This document shows positions 30,690 to 42,080 of a stretch of 64,000 bases of DNA, one piece after another. This DNA comes from Liolophura sinensis (Eukaryota; Mollusca; Polyplacophora; Chitonida; Chitonidae). How positions within the stretch are numbered: the stretch's first letter is position 1; each line of letters starts with the position of its first letter. A model generated the notes under the pieces. It had not been told where the DNA came from. It saw only the letters and a list, made by a program, of their open reading frames with translations, and searched no databases. The stretch covers positions 317,501 to 381,500 of the forward strand of contig NC_088303.1 in assembly GCF_032854445.1 (NCBI RefSeq), read 5' to 3'. A program made the translations under genes and the position numbers.

Positions 30690-32100
30690 TAGCACCTCCC
30701 GATAACTCGGCTGAGGCTCTATGTCATTAGGATTTATCAGTTATATACTGAGGGACGATGTTATCTGTGGAGTCTGGAGTCGGAAAATAATTAATTATAT
30801 CAGCCCAACTACACGTGTCAGCCCAGCTACAGGTGTCAGCCCATCTCGATAACTCCCAATAACTCGGCTAAAGCTCTGTTATAAGGATTTCTCAGGTATA
30901 TACCGAGGGATGGTGTTATCTTTGGATTTGTCTGGAGTCTGACGGAAAATAATTAATTATATCAGCCCAACTACACGTGTCAGCCCAACTGCATGTGTCC
31001 GCTCATCTACGCGTGTGAGCCTAACTACACGTGTTGGCCCACCTGCACGTGTCAGCTCAACAACAGGTGTCAGCCCATCTCGATAACTCCCGACAACTCG
31101 GCTAAGGCTCTGAGTCATAAGGATTTCTCAGGTATATACCGAGGGAGGGTGTTATCTGTGGAGTCTGGAGTCGAAAAATAATTAATTATATCCGCCTATC
31201 TACACGTGTCAGCCCGACTACACTTGTCAGCCTATCCACACGTGTCAGCCCATCTGCACGTGTCAGCCCAACTTCACGTGTCAGCCTATCAACACGTGGC
31301 CGCCCAGCTACACGTGTAAGCCCAACTACACGTGTCAGCCTATCTACACGTGTCCGCCCATCTACACGTTTCTGCCCATCTACACGTGTCAGCCCATCAA
31401 TGGGCTGACACGTGTCAGTCCACCTCGATAACTTGGCTAAGGCTCTAAGTCGTAAGGCTTTCTCAGGTATATACCGAGGGACAGTGTTATCTGTGGAATA
31501 GTCTTGAGTCTGACGGAAAATAATTAATTACATGAGCCCTTCTACACGTGTCAGCCCAACTATACGTGTCAGCCCATCTACACGTGCCAGCCTATCCACA
31601 CGTGTCAGCCCACCTACACGTGTCAGTCCATCTACACGTGTGAGCCCATCTTCATGTATCAGCCCAACTACACCTGTGAGCCCAACTACATGTGTCAGCC
31701 CATCTACACGTGTGAGCCCAACTACACGCGTCAGCCCATCTTCACGTGTCAGCCCAGCTACAGGTGTCAGCCCATCTTGATAACTCCCGATAACTCGGCT
31801 AAGGCTCTAAGTCATAAGGATTTCTCAGGTATTTACCGAGGGACGGTATTATCTTTGGAATTGTCTGGAGTCTGACGGAAAATAATTAATTATATCAACC
31901 CATCTACACGTGTCAGCCCGACTACATGTGTCAGCCTATCCACACGTGTCAGCCCAACTACAAGTGTCAGCCCAACTACACGTGTCAGCCCATCTACACG
32001 TGTCAGCCCAGCTACAGGTGTCAGCCCATCTACACGTGTCAGCCCAGCTACACGTGTCAGCCCAGCTACAGGTGTCAGCCCATCTACACGTTTCATTTCT
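30690..32100. repeat. 18-bp minisatellite blocks separated by five copies of a longer repeat
   Basis: Runs of cagcccatctacacgtgt (18 bp) alternate with five copies of a roughly 110-130 bp segment that starts near ctcgataactcccgataact, continues gctaaggctctaagtcataa and ends with aaaataattaattatatcag (30690, 30843, 31080, 31427 and 31778). The whole is therefore a composite repeat. Most 18-bp units contain ACACGTGT, an 8-bp palindrome with a CACGTG E-box core. Confidence 0.9.
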
Positions 32101-32420
32101 CAACTAATACATGATCAGACCAGAAATGACTTGAATGACTCCTTCAATACTAATTGGCTATGTGGAAAGGATGAGACACATAAATAAATATTTATTTAGC
32201 TGTTGCGCAAAGTTAGTTTTACGGTTGGAGGAATGGGTAAACCACAGACCAAGTTGCCGACATTCAGATATGCACACCATGTTGGTGGAAAAACCAACAG
32301 CGAATGTTGGACTGCGCATGCGCAAACGGCCACACGAGTGTCGACCACTTGTCACTATCGTAACACAAAGAGTGAGAGCGGGGAAGTCCACAAATTTTCT
32401 GCCCAAGGTCGAGTTAGAAA
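32101..32420. other. Unique spacer between two arrays
   Basis: Contains atgttggtggaaaaaccaac and other non-repetitive sequence. The open frames crossing it (32135 and 32203) owe their length to the array that follows. No gene called. Confidence 0.5.
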
Positions 32421-32424
32421 GTAC

Positions 32425-33270
32425 TCCTCGTGTGTCTTGTACCTCATGTGTTCTGTACCTCGTGTGCCCTGCACCTTGTGTGTCCTGGACCTCGTGTGTC
32501 CTGTACCTCGTGTGTCCTGTACCTCGTGTGTCCTGCACCTCGTGTGTCCTGTACATCGTGTGTACTGTACCTCGTGTGCCCTGCACCTTGTGTGTCCTGG
32601 ACCTCGTGTGTCCTGTATCTCGTGTGTCCTGCACTTCGTGTGTCCTGTACCTCGTGTGTCCCGTACCTCGTGTGTCCTGCACCTCGTGTGTCCCGTACCT
32701 CGTGTGTCCTGTACCTCGTGTGTCCTGCACTTCATGTGTCCTGTACCTCGTGTGTCCTGTACCTCGTGTGTCCCATACCTCGTGTGCCCTGTACCTCGTG
32801 AGCCCTGCACCTCATGTGTCCCGTACCTCGTGTGTCCTGTACCTCGTGTGTCCTGTACATCGTGTATGCTGTACCTCGTGTGCCCTGCACCTTGTGTGTC
32901 CTGGACCTCGTGTGTCCTGTACCTCGTGTGTCCTGTATCTCGTGTGTCCTGCACTTCGTGTGTCCTGTACCTCGTGTGTCCCGTACCTCGTGTGTCCCGT
33001 ACCTTGTGTGTCCTGTACCCCGTGTGTCCCGTACCTCGTGTTTCCTGTACCTCGTGTGTCCCGTACTCGTGTGTCCTATACCTCGTGTGTCCTGCACGTT
33101 GTGTGTCCTGTACCTCGTGTGTCCTGCACGTCGTGTGTCCTGTACCTCGTGTGTCCTGTACCTCGTGTGCACTGCACCTCATGTGTCCCGTACCTCGTGT
33201 GTCCTGTACTTCGTGTGTCCTGCACTTCGTGTGTCCTGCACCTCATGTGTCCTGTACCTCGTGCCTCTAA
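32425..33270. repeat. 16-bp minisatellite, about 53 copies
   Basis: Unit cctgtacctcgtgtgt with variants such as cctgcacc and cccgtacc. Blocks containing tgtgtcctggacctcgtgtg recur about every 310 bp, indicating a higher-order repeat. With a 16-bp period every three units complete a 48-bp reading cycle, and open frames of 120-380 codons occur in all three + frames and on the minus strand. Confidence 0.93.
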
Positions 33271-33289
33271 CCACTGAAGCATGACCTGC

Positions 33290-34190
33290 TCCCCAACATA
33301 TAAATACAAACAAACCTCAATACATCTTTCCCAAGTCAATAAAACTTTCAGGTTAGGCGGGAAATGAGCGACTTGCCTAACAGTTTGAATAATTGATTTT
33401 GGTTTAGAAGAATCAATGAATATTTTTCAGCAGAAATGCTCTTTACAAGATTCACATTAGGTCAACCTATTCAAGTGCACATTATTGCCATTAAAGCGAG
33501 GTCATCCGTTATATAAGGTGCAAGTTCATTCAAGGAGAGTAAAACCAAGTATTTCCTGGGCGAATTAAACGAAGCCGACAGTTTTAAGTTCTGCTGGAGA
33601 ATGAACAATTGCCTTTCCATAGTGGGCTGAACAAGCTCAGTGACTAGCTCGCAACAGCTTGTCCAGGCCGGTATGGCTTTGCTATAAGGGTTTGATCAGC
33701 GAATTGGATTGATTCTCTCCATCATTGATGGTGATAATGACAGCAGTAAATTGTGTACATAGCCTGGGCTTTGCCCTCTACAGCTCTATTGTAATGGCGT
33801 CTTATCAAATCGCTAGCAATTCGGCATAAATACTGTTTGAGTTGATGTGTACTATAGAATAGCACGCGTTTGCTTGGCTCACCCGCACCGAGGCTAACAC
33901 ATGCCTGCCTGTCCGCAGGCTATATTGAAAGGCAATAAAATCTGCTTTTATTCGAATTCGCCGTGCGTTGAATTTAGAGATAACGCCGGGTAACAAGTGT
34001 TCTGATTTTGATAGTTATTATGCATAATATTCCAACACCGGCTAAAACCTGGCTCATTTTCCGGCGCGTGGCGGTCACGTGGTGATCACGTGTCCTTATG
34101 AGCGTATGTAACCCGCCTCGGAAGAGCTCAGCCTGATGTCGGCCATTACCATTAAGTCGTTTGCTTACTTTACAAGTATAGGCCGTGAAT
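33290..34190. other. Unique sequence between arrays, no gene seen
   Basis: No ORF of note. A GC-richer patch at about 34030-34130 contains ccggcgcgtggcggtcacgt and two CACGTG-like sites; it could be regulatory, but nothing else supports a promoter. Confidence 0.45.
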
Positions 34191-34510
34191 ATGGTGGGCC
34201 GCCGCGTTTGGTGTCAGTATAATGTGACTGGGTGGGGCGTCGTTTCTGTTTTCCGTATAACGTGATTAGGTGGACCGTCGTGTCCGGTGTCAGTATAATG
34301 TGACTGGGGGGACCGTCGTGCCCGGTGTCAGTATAATGTGACTGGGTGGGCTTCCGTATCTGGTGTGAGTAAAATGTGACTGGGTGGGGTGTCGTGTCTG
34401 TTGTCCGTATAATGTGATAAGGTGGGCCATCATGTCTGGTGTCAGTATAATGTGAGTAGGTGGGCCGCTATGCCTGATGTCAGTAATATGTAGCACGGTG
34501 GACCATCTGG
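34190..34510. repeat. About 38-bp minisatellite, about 8 copies
   Basis: Unit ggtgtcagtataatgtgact then gggtgggccgtcgtgtct, quite diverged. A solitary related copy lies in SLC35C2 intron 5 near 23447-23490 (gtgtcagtataatgtgactg). Confidence 0.85.
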
Positions 34511-34599
34511 CATCGTCGACGGTTTGACCTTGTCGAAAGAGACGTCAAACCCAATCAAACAAATAAACCATGTAGGCCTAATGTCTTTTCAACTTATTT

Positions 34600-36080
34600 A
34601 TTTATTTTTTATGTGATCAAGGAACAAGCAAATCATCCTCTGATGTGACACTGCACCGTAATGTGATCAAGAAACAAACATATCATCCTTTGATGTGACA
34701 CTGCAGTGTAATGTGATCAAGGAACAAGCATATCATCGTCTGATGTGACAAGCAGTGTAATGTGACCAAGGAACAAGCATATCATCCTCTGATGTGACAC
34801 TGCAGTGTTATGTGATCAAGGAACAAGCATATCATCGTCTGATGTGACACTGCAGTGTAATGTGATCAAAGAACAAGCATATCATCCTCTGATGTGACAC
34901 TGCAGTGTTATGTGATCAAGGAACAAGCATATCATCCTCTGATGTGACACTGCAGTGCAATGTGATCAAGGAACAAGCATATCATCCTCTGATGTGACAC
35001 TGCAGTGTAATGTGATCAAGGAACAAGCATATCATCCTCTCATGTGACACTGCAGTGTAATGTGTTCAAGGAACAAGCATATCATCCTCTGATGTGACAC
35101 TGCAGTGTTATGTGATCAAGGAACAAGCATATCATCCTCTGATGTGACACTGCAGTGTAATGTGATCAAGGAACAAACATATCATCCTCAGATGTGACAC
35201 TGCAGTGTAATGTGATCAAGGAACAAGCATATCATCCTCTGATGTGACACTGCAGTGTAATGTGATCAAGGAACAAGCATATCATCCTCTGATGTGACAC
35301 TGCAGTGTAATGTGATCAAGGAACAAGCATATCATCCTCTGATGTGACACTGCAGTGTGATGTGATCAAGGAACAAGCATATCATCCTGTGATGTGACAC
35401 TGCAGTGTAATGTGATCAAGGAACAAGCATATCATCCTCTGATGTGACACTGCAGTGTAATGTGATCAAGGATCAAGCATATCATCCTCTGATGTGACAC
35501 TGCAGTGTAATGTGATCAAGGAACAAACATATCATCCTCTGATGTGACACTGCAGTGTAATGTGATCAAGGAACAAGCATATCATCCTCTGGTGTGACAC
35601 TGCAGTGTAATGTGATCAAGGAACAAGCATATCATCCTCTGGTGTGACACTGCAGTGTAATGTGATCAAGGAACAACCATATCATCCTCTGATGTGACAC
35701 TGCAGTGTAGTGTGATCAAGGAACAAGCATATCATCCTCTGATGTGACACTGCAGTGTAGTGTGATCAAGGAACAAGCATATCATCCTCTGATGTGACAC
35801 TGCAGTGTAATGTGATCAAGGAACAAGCATATCATCCTGTGATGTGACACTGCAGTGTAATGTGATCAAGGAACAAACATGTCATCCTCTGATGTGACAC
35901 TGCAGTGTGATGTGATCAAGGAACAAACATATCATCCTCTGATGTGACACTGCAGTGTTATGTGATCAAGGAACAAGCATATCATCCTCTGATGTGACAC
36001 TGCAGTGTAGTGTGATCAAGGAACAAGCATATCATCCTCTGATGTGACACTGCAGTGTAGTGTGATCAAGGAATAATCAT
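34600..36080. repeat. 50-bp satellite, about 29 copies
   Basis: Unit tgtgatcaaggaacaagcat, then atcatcctctgatgtgacac, then tgcagtgtaa. Copies are very similar with few length changes. Each contains the 12-bp perfect palindrome ACACTGCAGTGT. Confidence 0.96.
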
Positions 36081-36830
36081 ACCATTCTCTGTGGTTACGC
36101 ATATCTGTAAATTATGTATTGGCAATGAAATAATAGCTAAATCTGATCTTATCTCGAATTATTCACTTTCAAATGATGTCTAAGAGCGCAAGTTCATATC
36201 TTGAACGAGGATTTTAAGAACAGAGCTTTTAAAGTTACATGTCACAGCTAACAAGGAAGCCATACTGAATTCTATCCCTTTGGGCTTTCAACCTACTATG
36301 ACTGGTTACGTCACGTATCAAGATGGAAATTTACTGGGCCATGTGGTTGAGCGACACATGCTTCACAGCCCCCACGCATGCATTTTCCTTCCGATTATTG
36401 TATTTATACATCATCGAGAATGCATCATATGGAATCCCCCTGTGCATTTCCTATCAATATACAAAACAGATCGCGTGCAAGATATTTGATGTAAATAATG
36501 ATGATCTGCTAAGTGTGTAAAAAGAAATTGTCCTTTCGGCGCATGAAAACCTGCAAGAAATTGTCTATACTGGAGAAGACAGTACCACCGTCAGTGCTTG
36601 ACACTTGGCTTCAGCTAGTAAAGAAAAAGTTTGTGTATACAATGCTATTGCCCTTAGGGACAGCCAAGCAAATTCTGAAGGATCCTGGCGTGCGAAAGGT
36701 ATTCAATGACCATGAGAGAAAATACGCTAGTTTTCCTGAGGACAAAACTCAGGATATTATTATACTTGTCTACAAAATTATCACTACAAGGTTCTTGTAG
36801 AGTTTAATATTACTACAAGGAGAAACCATC
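36081..36830. other. Unique sequence, no convincing gene
   Basis: A 95-codon frame at 36513-36800 (start not ATG) contains LSILEKTVPPSVLDTWLQLV and is non-repetitive, but I recognise no family and see no splice signals that would support it. Confidence 0.35.
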
Positions 36831-36834
36831 ATCA

Positions 36835-37150
36835 TATAACCACTAAGAAGGGCCGGTACAAGGAGACACGATCATGATATGATTTTTGAGACCAGCCTGC
36901 TACAAGGAGACATTGTCATGACATGATCAATGGGGTCGGCCTGTTACAAGGAGACACTGTCATGACATGATCAATGGGACCGGCCTGCTACGAGAAGACT
37001 GTCATGATGTGATCATTGGAACTGGCCTGCTACAAGGAGACACCTTCAGGATATGATCATTGGGACCGGCCTGATACAAGGAGACCGTCATGATGTGATC
37101 ATTGGGACCGGCCTGCTACAAGGAGGCCGTCATGATGTGATCATTGAACC
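36835..37150. repeat. About 44-bp minisatellite, about 7 diverged copies
   Basis: Units resemble tacaaggagacactgtcatg then acatgatcaatgggaccggc ctgc, with length changes between copies. Confidence 0.85.
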
Positions 37151-39534
37151 AACATTTAAGAATACAGTGATCAGGGAGGAAAACTACTTATTATGTTAGA
37201 TTAATTAACTTTCGGAAATTGTAGCAACTGCTGGAGTATGTAACACCACTGAGCCTATGAATGACTATTTCTGGGTTATTAATTCTTAACAGAACAACAC
37301 TCTGCCTATGGATAAGAAATTCTAGGTCATAAACTCTGTATGTAGCAACACTCTGCCTATGGATAAGAACTTCTAGGTCATAAACTATGTATATAGCAAC
37401 ACTCTGCCTATGGATAAGAACTTCTAGGTCATAAACTCTGTATATAGCAACACTCTGCCTTTGGACAACAATTTCTAGATCATAAACTCTATATATAGCA
37501 ACACTCTCCCTATGGACAACAACTTCTAGTTCATAAACTCTGTATATAGCAACACTCTGCCTATGGACAACAACTTCTAGATCATAAACTCTGTATGTAG
37601 CAACACTCTGCCTATGGATAACAAACTCTAGATCATAAACTCTGTATATAGCCACACTCTGCCTATGGACAACAACTTCTAGGTCATAAACTCTGAATAT
37701 AGCCACACTCTGCCTATGGATAACAACTTCTAGATCATAAACTATGTATGTAGCAACACTCTGCCTATGGACAACAACTTCTAGATCATAAACTCTGTAT
37801 ATAGCAACACTCTGCCTATGGACAACAACTTCTAGATCATAAACTCTGTATGTAGCAACACTCTGCCTATGGATAACAATCTCTAGATCAAAAACTCTGT
37901 ATATAGCAACACTCTGCCTATGGATAACAAACTCTAGATCATAATCTCTGTATATAGCCACACTCTGCCTATGGACAACAACTTCTAGGTCATAAACTCT
38001 GAATATAGCCACACTCTGCCTATGGATAACAACTTCTAGATCATAAACTATGTATATAGCAACACTCTGCCTATGGATAACAACTTCTAGATCATAAACA
38101 ATGTATATAGCAACACTCTGCCTATGGATAAGAACTTCTAGGTCATAAACTATGTATATAGCAACACTCTGCCTATGGATAACAACTTCTAGGTCATAAA
38201 CTCTGTATATAGCAACACTCTGCCTATGGATAACAATTTCAAGATCATAAACTCTGTATATAGCCACACTCTGCCTATGGACAACAACCTCTAGGTCATA
38301 AACTCTGAATATAGCAACACTCTGCCTATGGATAACAACTTCTAGATCATAAACTATGTATATAGCAACACTCTGCCTATGGATAAGAACTTCTAGGTCA
38401 TAAACTATGTATATAGCCACACTCTGCCTTTGGACAACAATTTCCAGGTCATAAACTATGTATATAGCAACACTCTGCCTTTGGACAACAAACTCTAGAT
38501 CATAAACTATGTATGTAGCAACACTCTGCCTTTGGACAACAACTTCTAGGTCATAAACTCTGTATATAGCAACACTCTGCCTTTGGACAACAACTTCTAG
38601 ATCATAAACTCTGTATATAGCAACACTCTGCCTATGGACAACAACTTCTAGATCATAAACTCTGTATGTAGAAACACTCTGCCTATGGATAACAAATTCT
38701 AGATCTTAAACTCTGTATATAGCAACACTCTGCCTATGGATAACAAACTCTAGGTCATAAACTCTGTTTATAGCAACACTCTACCTATGAATAACAACTT
38801 CTAGGTCATAAACAATGTATATAGCCACACTCTGCCTATAGATAGCAACTTCTAGATCATAAACTCTGTATATAGCAACACTCTGCCTATGGATAACAAC
38901 TTCTAGGTTATAAACTCTGTATATAGCCACACTCTACCTATGGATAAGAACTTCTAGGTCATAAATAATGTATATAGCAACACTCTACCTATGGATAACA
39001 ACTTCTAGATCATAAACAATGTATATAGCAACACTCTGCCTATGGACAACAAATTCTAGATCATAAACTCTGTATATAGCCACACTCTGCCTATGGATAA
39101 CAACTTCTAGGTCATAAATAATGTATATAGCAAAACTCTACCTATGGATAACAACTTCTAGGTCATAAACTATGTATATAGCAACACTCTACCTATGGAT
39201 AACAACTTCTAGGTCATAAACTATGTATATAGCCACACTCTGCCTATGGATAAGAACTTCTAGGTCATAAATAATGTATATAGCAACACTCTGCCTATGG
39301 ACAACAACTTCTAGATCATAAACTCTGTATGTAGCAACACTCTGCCTATGGATAACAAACTCTAGATCATAAACTGTGTATATAGCAACACTCTGCCTAT
39401 GGATAACAAACTCTAGATCATAATCTCTGTATATAGCCACACTCTGCCTATGGACAACAACTTCTAGGTCATAAACTCTGAATATAGCCACACTCTGCCT
39501 ATGGATAACAACTTCTAGATCATAAACTATGTAT

Positions 39535-42080
39535 ATAGCAACACTCTGCCTATGGATAACAACTTCTAGATCATAAACAATGTATATAGCAACACTCTGC
39601 CTATGGATAAGAACTTCTAGGTCATAAACTATGTATATAGCAACACTCTGCCTATGGATAAGAACTTCTAGGTCATAAACTATGTATATAGCAACACTCT
39701 GCCTTTGGACAACAATTTCTAGGTCATAAACTCTGTATATAGCAACACTCTGCCTTTGGACAACAATTTCTAGGTCATAAACACTGTATATAGCAACACT
39801 CTACCTATGGATAACAAACTCTAGATCATAAACTATGTATGTAGCAACACTCTGCCTATGGACAACAACTTCTAGGTCATAAACTGTGTATATAGCAACA
39901 CTCTGCCTATGGACAACAAATTCTAGATCATAAACTCTGTATATACCAACACTCTGCCTATGGATAACATCTTCTAGATCATAAACTTTGTATGTAGCAA
40001 CACTCTGCCTATGGATAACAACTTCTAGATCATAAACTGTGTATATAGCAACACTCTGCCTATGGAAAACAACTTCTAGATCATAAACTCTGTATATACC
40101 AACACTCTGCCTATGGACAACAACTTCTAGATCATAAACTCTGTATATAGCAACACTCTGCCTATGGATAACAACTTCTAGATCATAAACTCTGAATATA
40201 GCAACACTCTGCATATGGATAACAACTTCTAGATCATAAACTCTGTATATAGCAACACTCTGCCTATGGATAAGAACTTCTAGGTCATAAACTATGTATA
40301 TAGCAACACTCTGCCTTTGGACAACAAATTCTAGATCATAAACTCTGTATATAGCAACACTCTGCCTATGGACAACAAATTCTAGATCATAAACTCTGTA
40401 TATAGCAACACTCTGCCTATGGATAACAACTTCTAGATCATAAACTCTGAATATAGCCACACTCTGCCTATGGATAACAACTTCTAGATCATAAACTCTG
40501 TATATAGCAACACTCTGCCTATGGATAACAACTTCTAGATCATAAACTGTGTATATAGCAACACTCTGCCTATGGGTAACAACTTCTAGATCATAAACTC
40601 TGTATATAGCAACACTCTGCCTATGGACAACAACCTCTAGGCCATAAACTCTGAATATAGCCACACTCTGCCTATGGATAACAACTTCTAGATCATAAAC
40701 TATGTATATAGCAACACTCTGCCTATGGATAAGAACTTCTAGGTCATAAACTATGTATATAGCAACACTCTGCCTTTGGACAACAATTTCTAGGTCATAT
40801 ACTCTGTATATAGCAACACTCTGCCTATGGACAACAAACTCTAGATCATAAACTATGTATGTAGCAACACTCTGCCTTTGGACAACAACTTCTAGGTCAT
40901 AAACTCTGTATATAGCAACACTCTGCCTTTGGACAACAACTTCTAGATCATAAACTTTGTATATAGCAACACTCTGCCTATGGAGAACAACTTCTAGATC
41001 ATAAACTGTGTATGTAGCAACACTCTGCCTATGGACAACAACTTCTAGATCATAAACTCTGTATATAGCAACACTCTGCCTATGGACAACAAATTCTAGA
41101 TCTTAAACTCTGTATATAGCAACACTCTGCCTATGGATAACAAACTCTAGGTCATAAACTTTGTATATAGCAACACTCTACCTATCGATAACAACTTCTA
41201 GGTCATAAACAATGTATATAGCCACACTCTGCCTATGGATAACAACTTCTAGATCATAAACTCTGTATATAGCAACACTCTGCCTATGGATAACAACTTC
41301 TAGGTTATAAACTCTGTATATAGCCACACTCTACCTATGGATAAGAACTTCTAGGTCATAAATAATGTATATAGCAACACTCTACCTATGGATAAGAACT
41401 TCTAGGTCATAAACAATGTATATAGCCACACTCTGCCTATGGACAACAACTTCTGTATATACCAACACTCTAGTATATGAAATCTGTGTACAACAAAGCT
41501 CTTCCTATGAGTGAGTGAGTGCTTGGGGTTTAACGTCGTACTCAACAATTTTTCAGTCATATGACGACGAAGGAATCTTTAGGGTGCATGTACGTGTAGC
41601 GTGCCTCCTTGTAGCAGGACGGATTTCCACCGCTCTTTTATTTAGTGCTGCTTCACTGAGACGACTTCACCCGCCCGAGCCATTATACTGATACGGGTCA
41701 ACCAGTCGTTGAACTATCCCCTTTATGCTAAACGCCAAGCGAGGAAGTTAGAACTTCCTCTTTTAAAGTCTTAGGTGTGACTCGATCAAGGATTGATCCT
41801 GGATCTACCGGCCCCGAAGCGGACGCTCTACCAACTGTGCTATCCGGGCCGGTTCTCTCCCTATGAATAACAACATATATGTTATAAACTCTGTATATAA
41901 CAACACTTTGCCTGTTACATGAATAACAATTTCTAGGTCACAAACTTAGTACATAACAACACTGTATAGACCAACACTCTGTCTATGCATAACAACTACT
42001 GTGTTATAGCAACACTCTGTCTATGCATAACAACTTCTGTGTTATAGCAACACTCTGTCTATGTATAGCACTTCTGTGTT
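39535..42080. repeat. 2.55-kb segmental tandem duplication, copy A
   Basis: This segment and 42081-44627 align base for base at an offset of 2546 (2547 after one insertion). They include the same SINE at the same place. Three differences are visible: gacgacgaag/gaccacgaag, actgagacg/actgaggacg and gtatagacc/gtatacacc. The identical 287-codon shadow frames at 39801-40664 and 42347-43210 confirm the identity. Confidence 0.95.
41511..41854 (-). mobile_element. tRNA-derived SINE family 2 inside the 51-bp satellite
   Basis: On the minus strand it begins with a tRNA-like head, CCGGCCCGGATAGCACAGTT then GGTAGAGCGTCCGCTTCGG, which holds a clear A box, followed by a B-box-like GATCCAGGATCAATCC. It ends, in plus orientation, with gtgagtgagtgcttggggtt. 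Flanks ctcttcctatga and ctctccctatga look like a 12-bp target duplication with one mismatch. It differs in sequence from SINE family 1. Confidence 0.88.

Noticed and set aside
32135-33284. Cysteine-rich 380-codon frame
   Set aside because: A 16-bp repeat read in a 48-bp cycle; alternative frames are as long.
34600-36080. CRISPR-like array
   Set aside because: The 50-bp units are directly adjacent with no unique spacers, and the sequence is animal DNA. The same applies to the 49- and 51-bp arrays.
41790-41854. tRNA gene on the minus strand
   Set aside because: The A and B boxes belong to the head of a SINE; the cloverleaf is incomplete, and the element continues into a non-tRNA body with flanking duplications.
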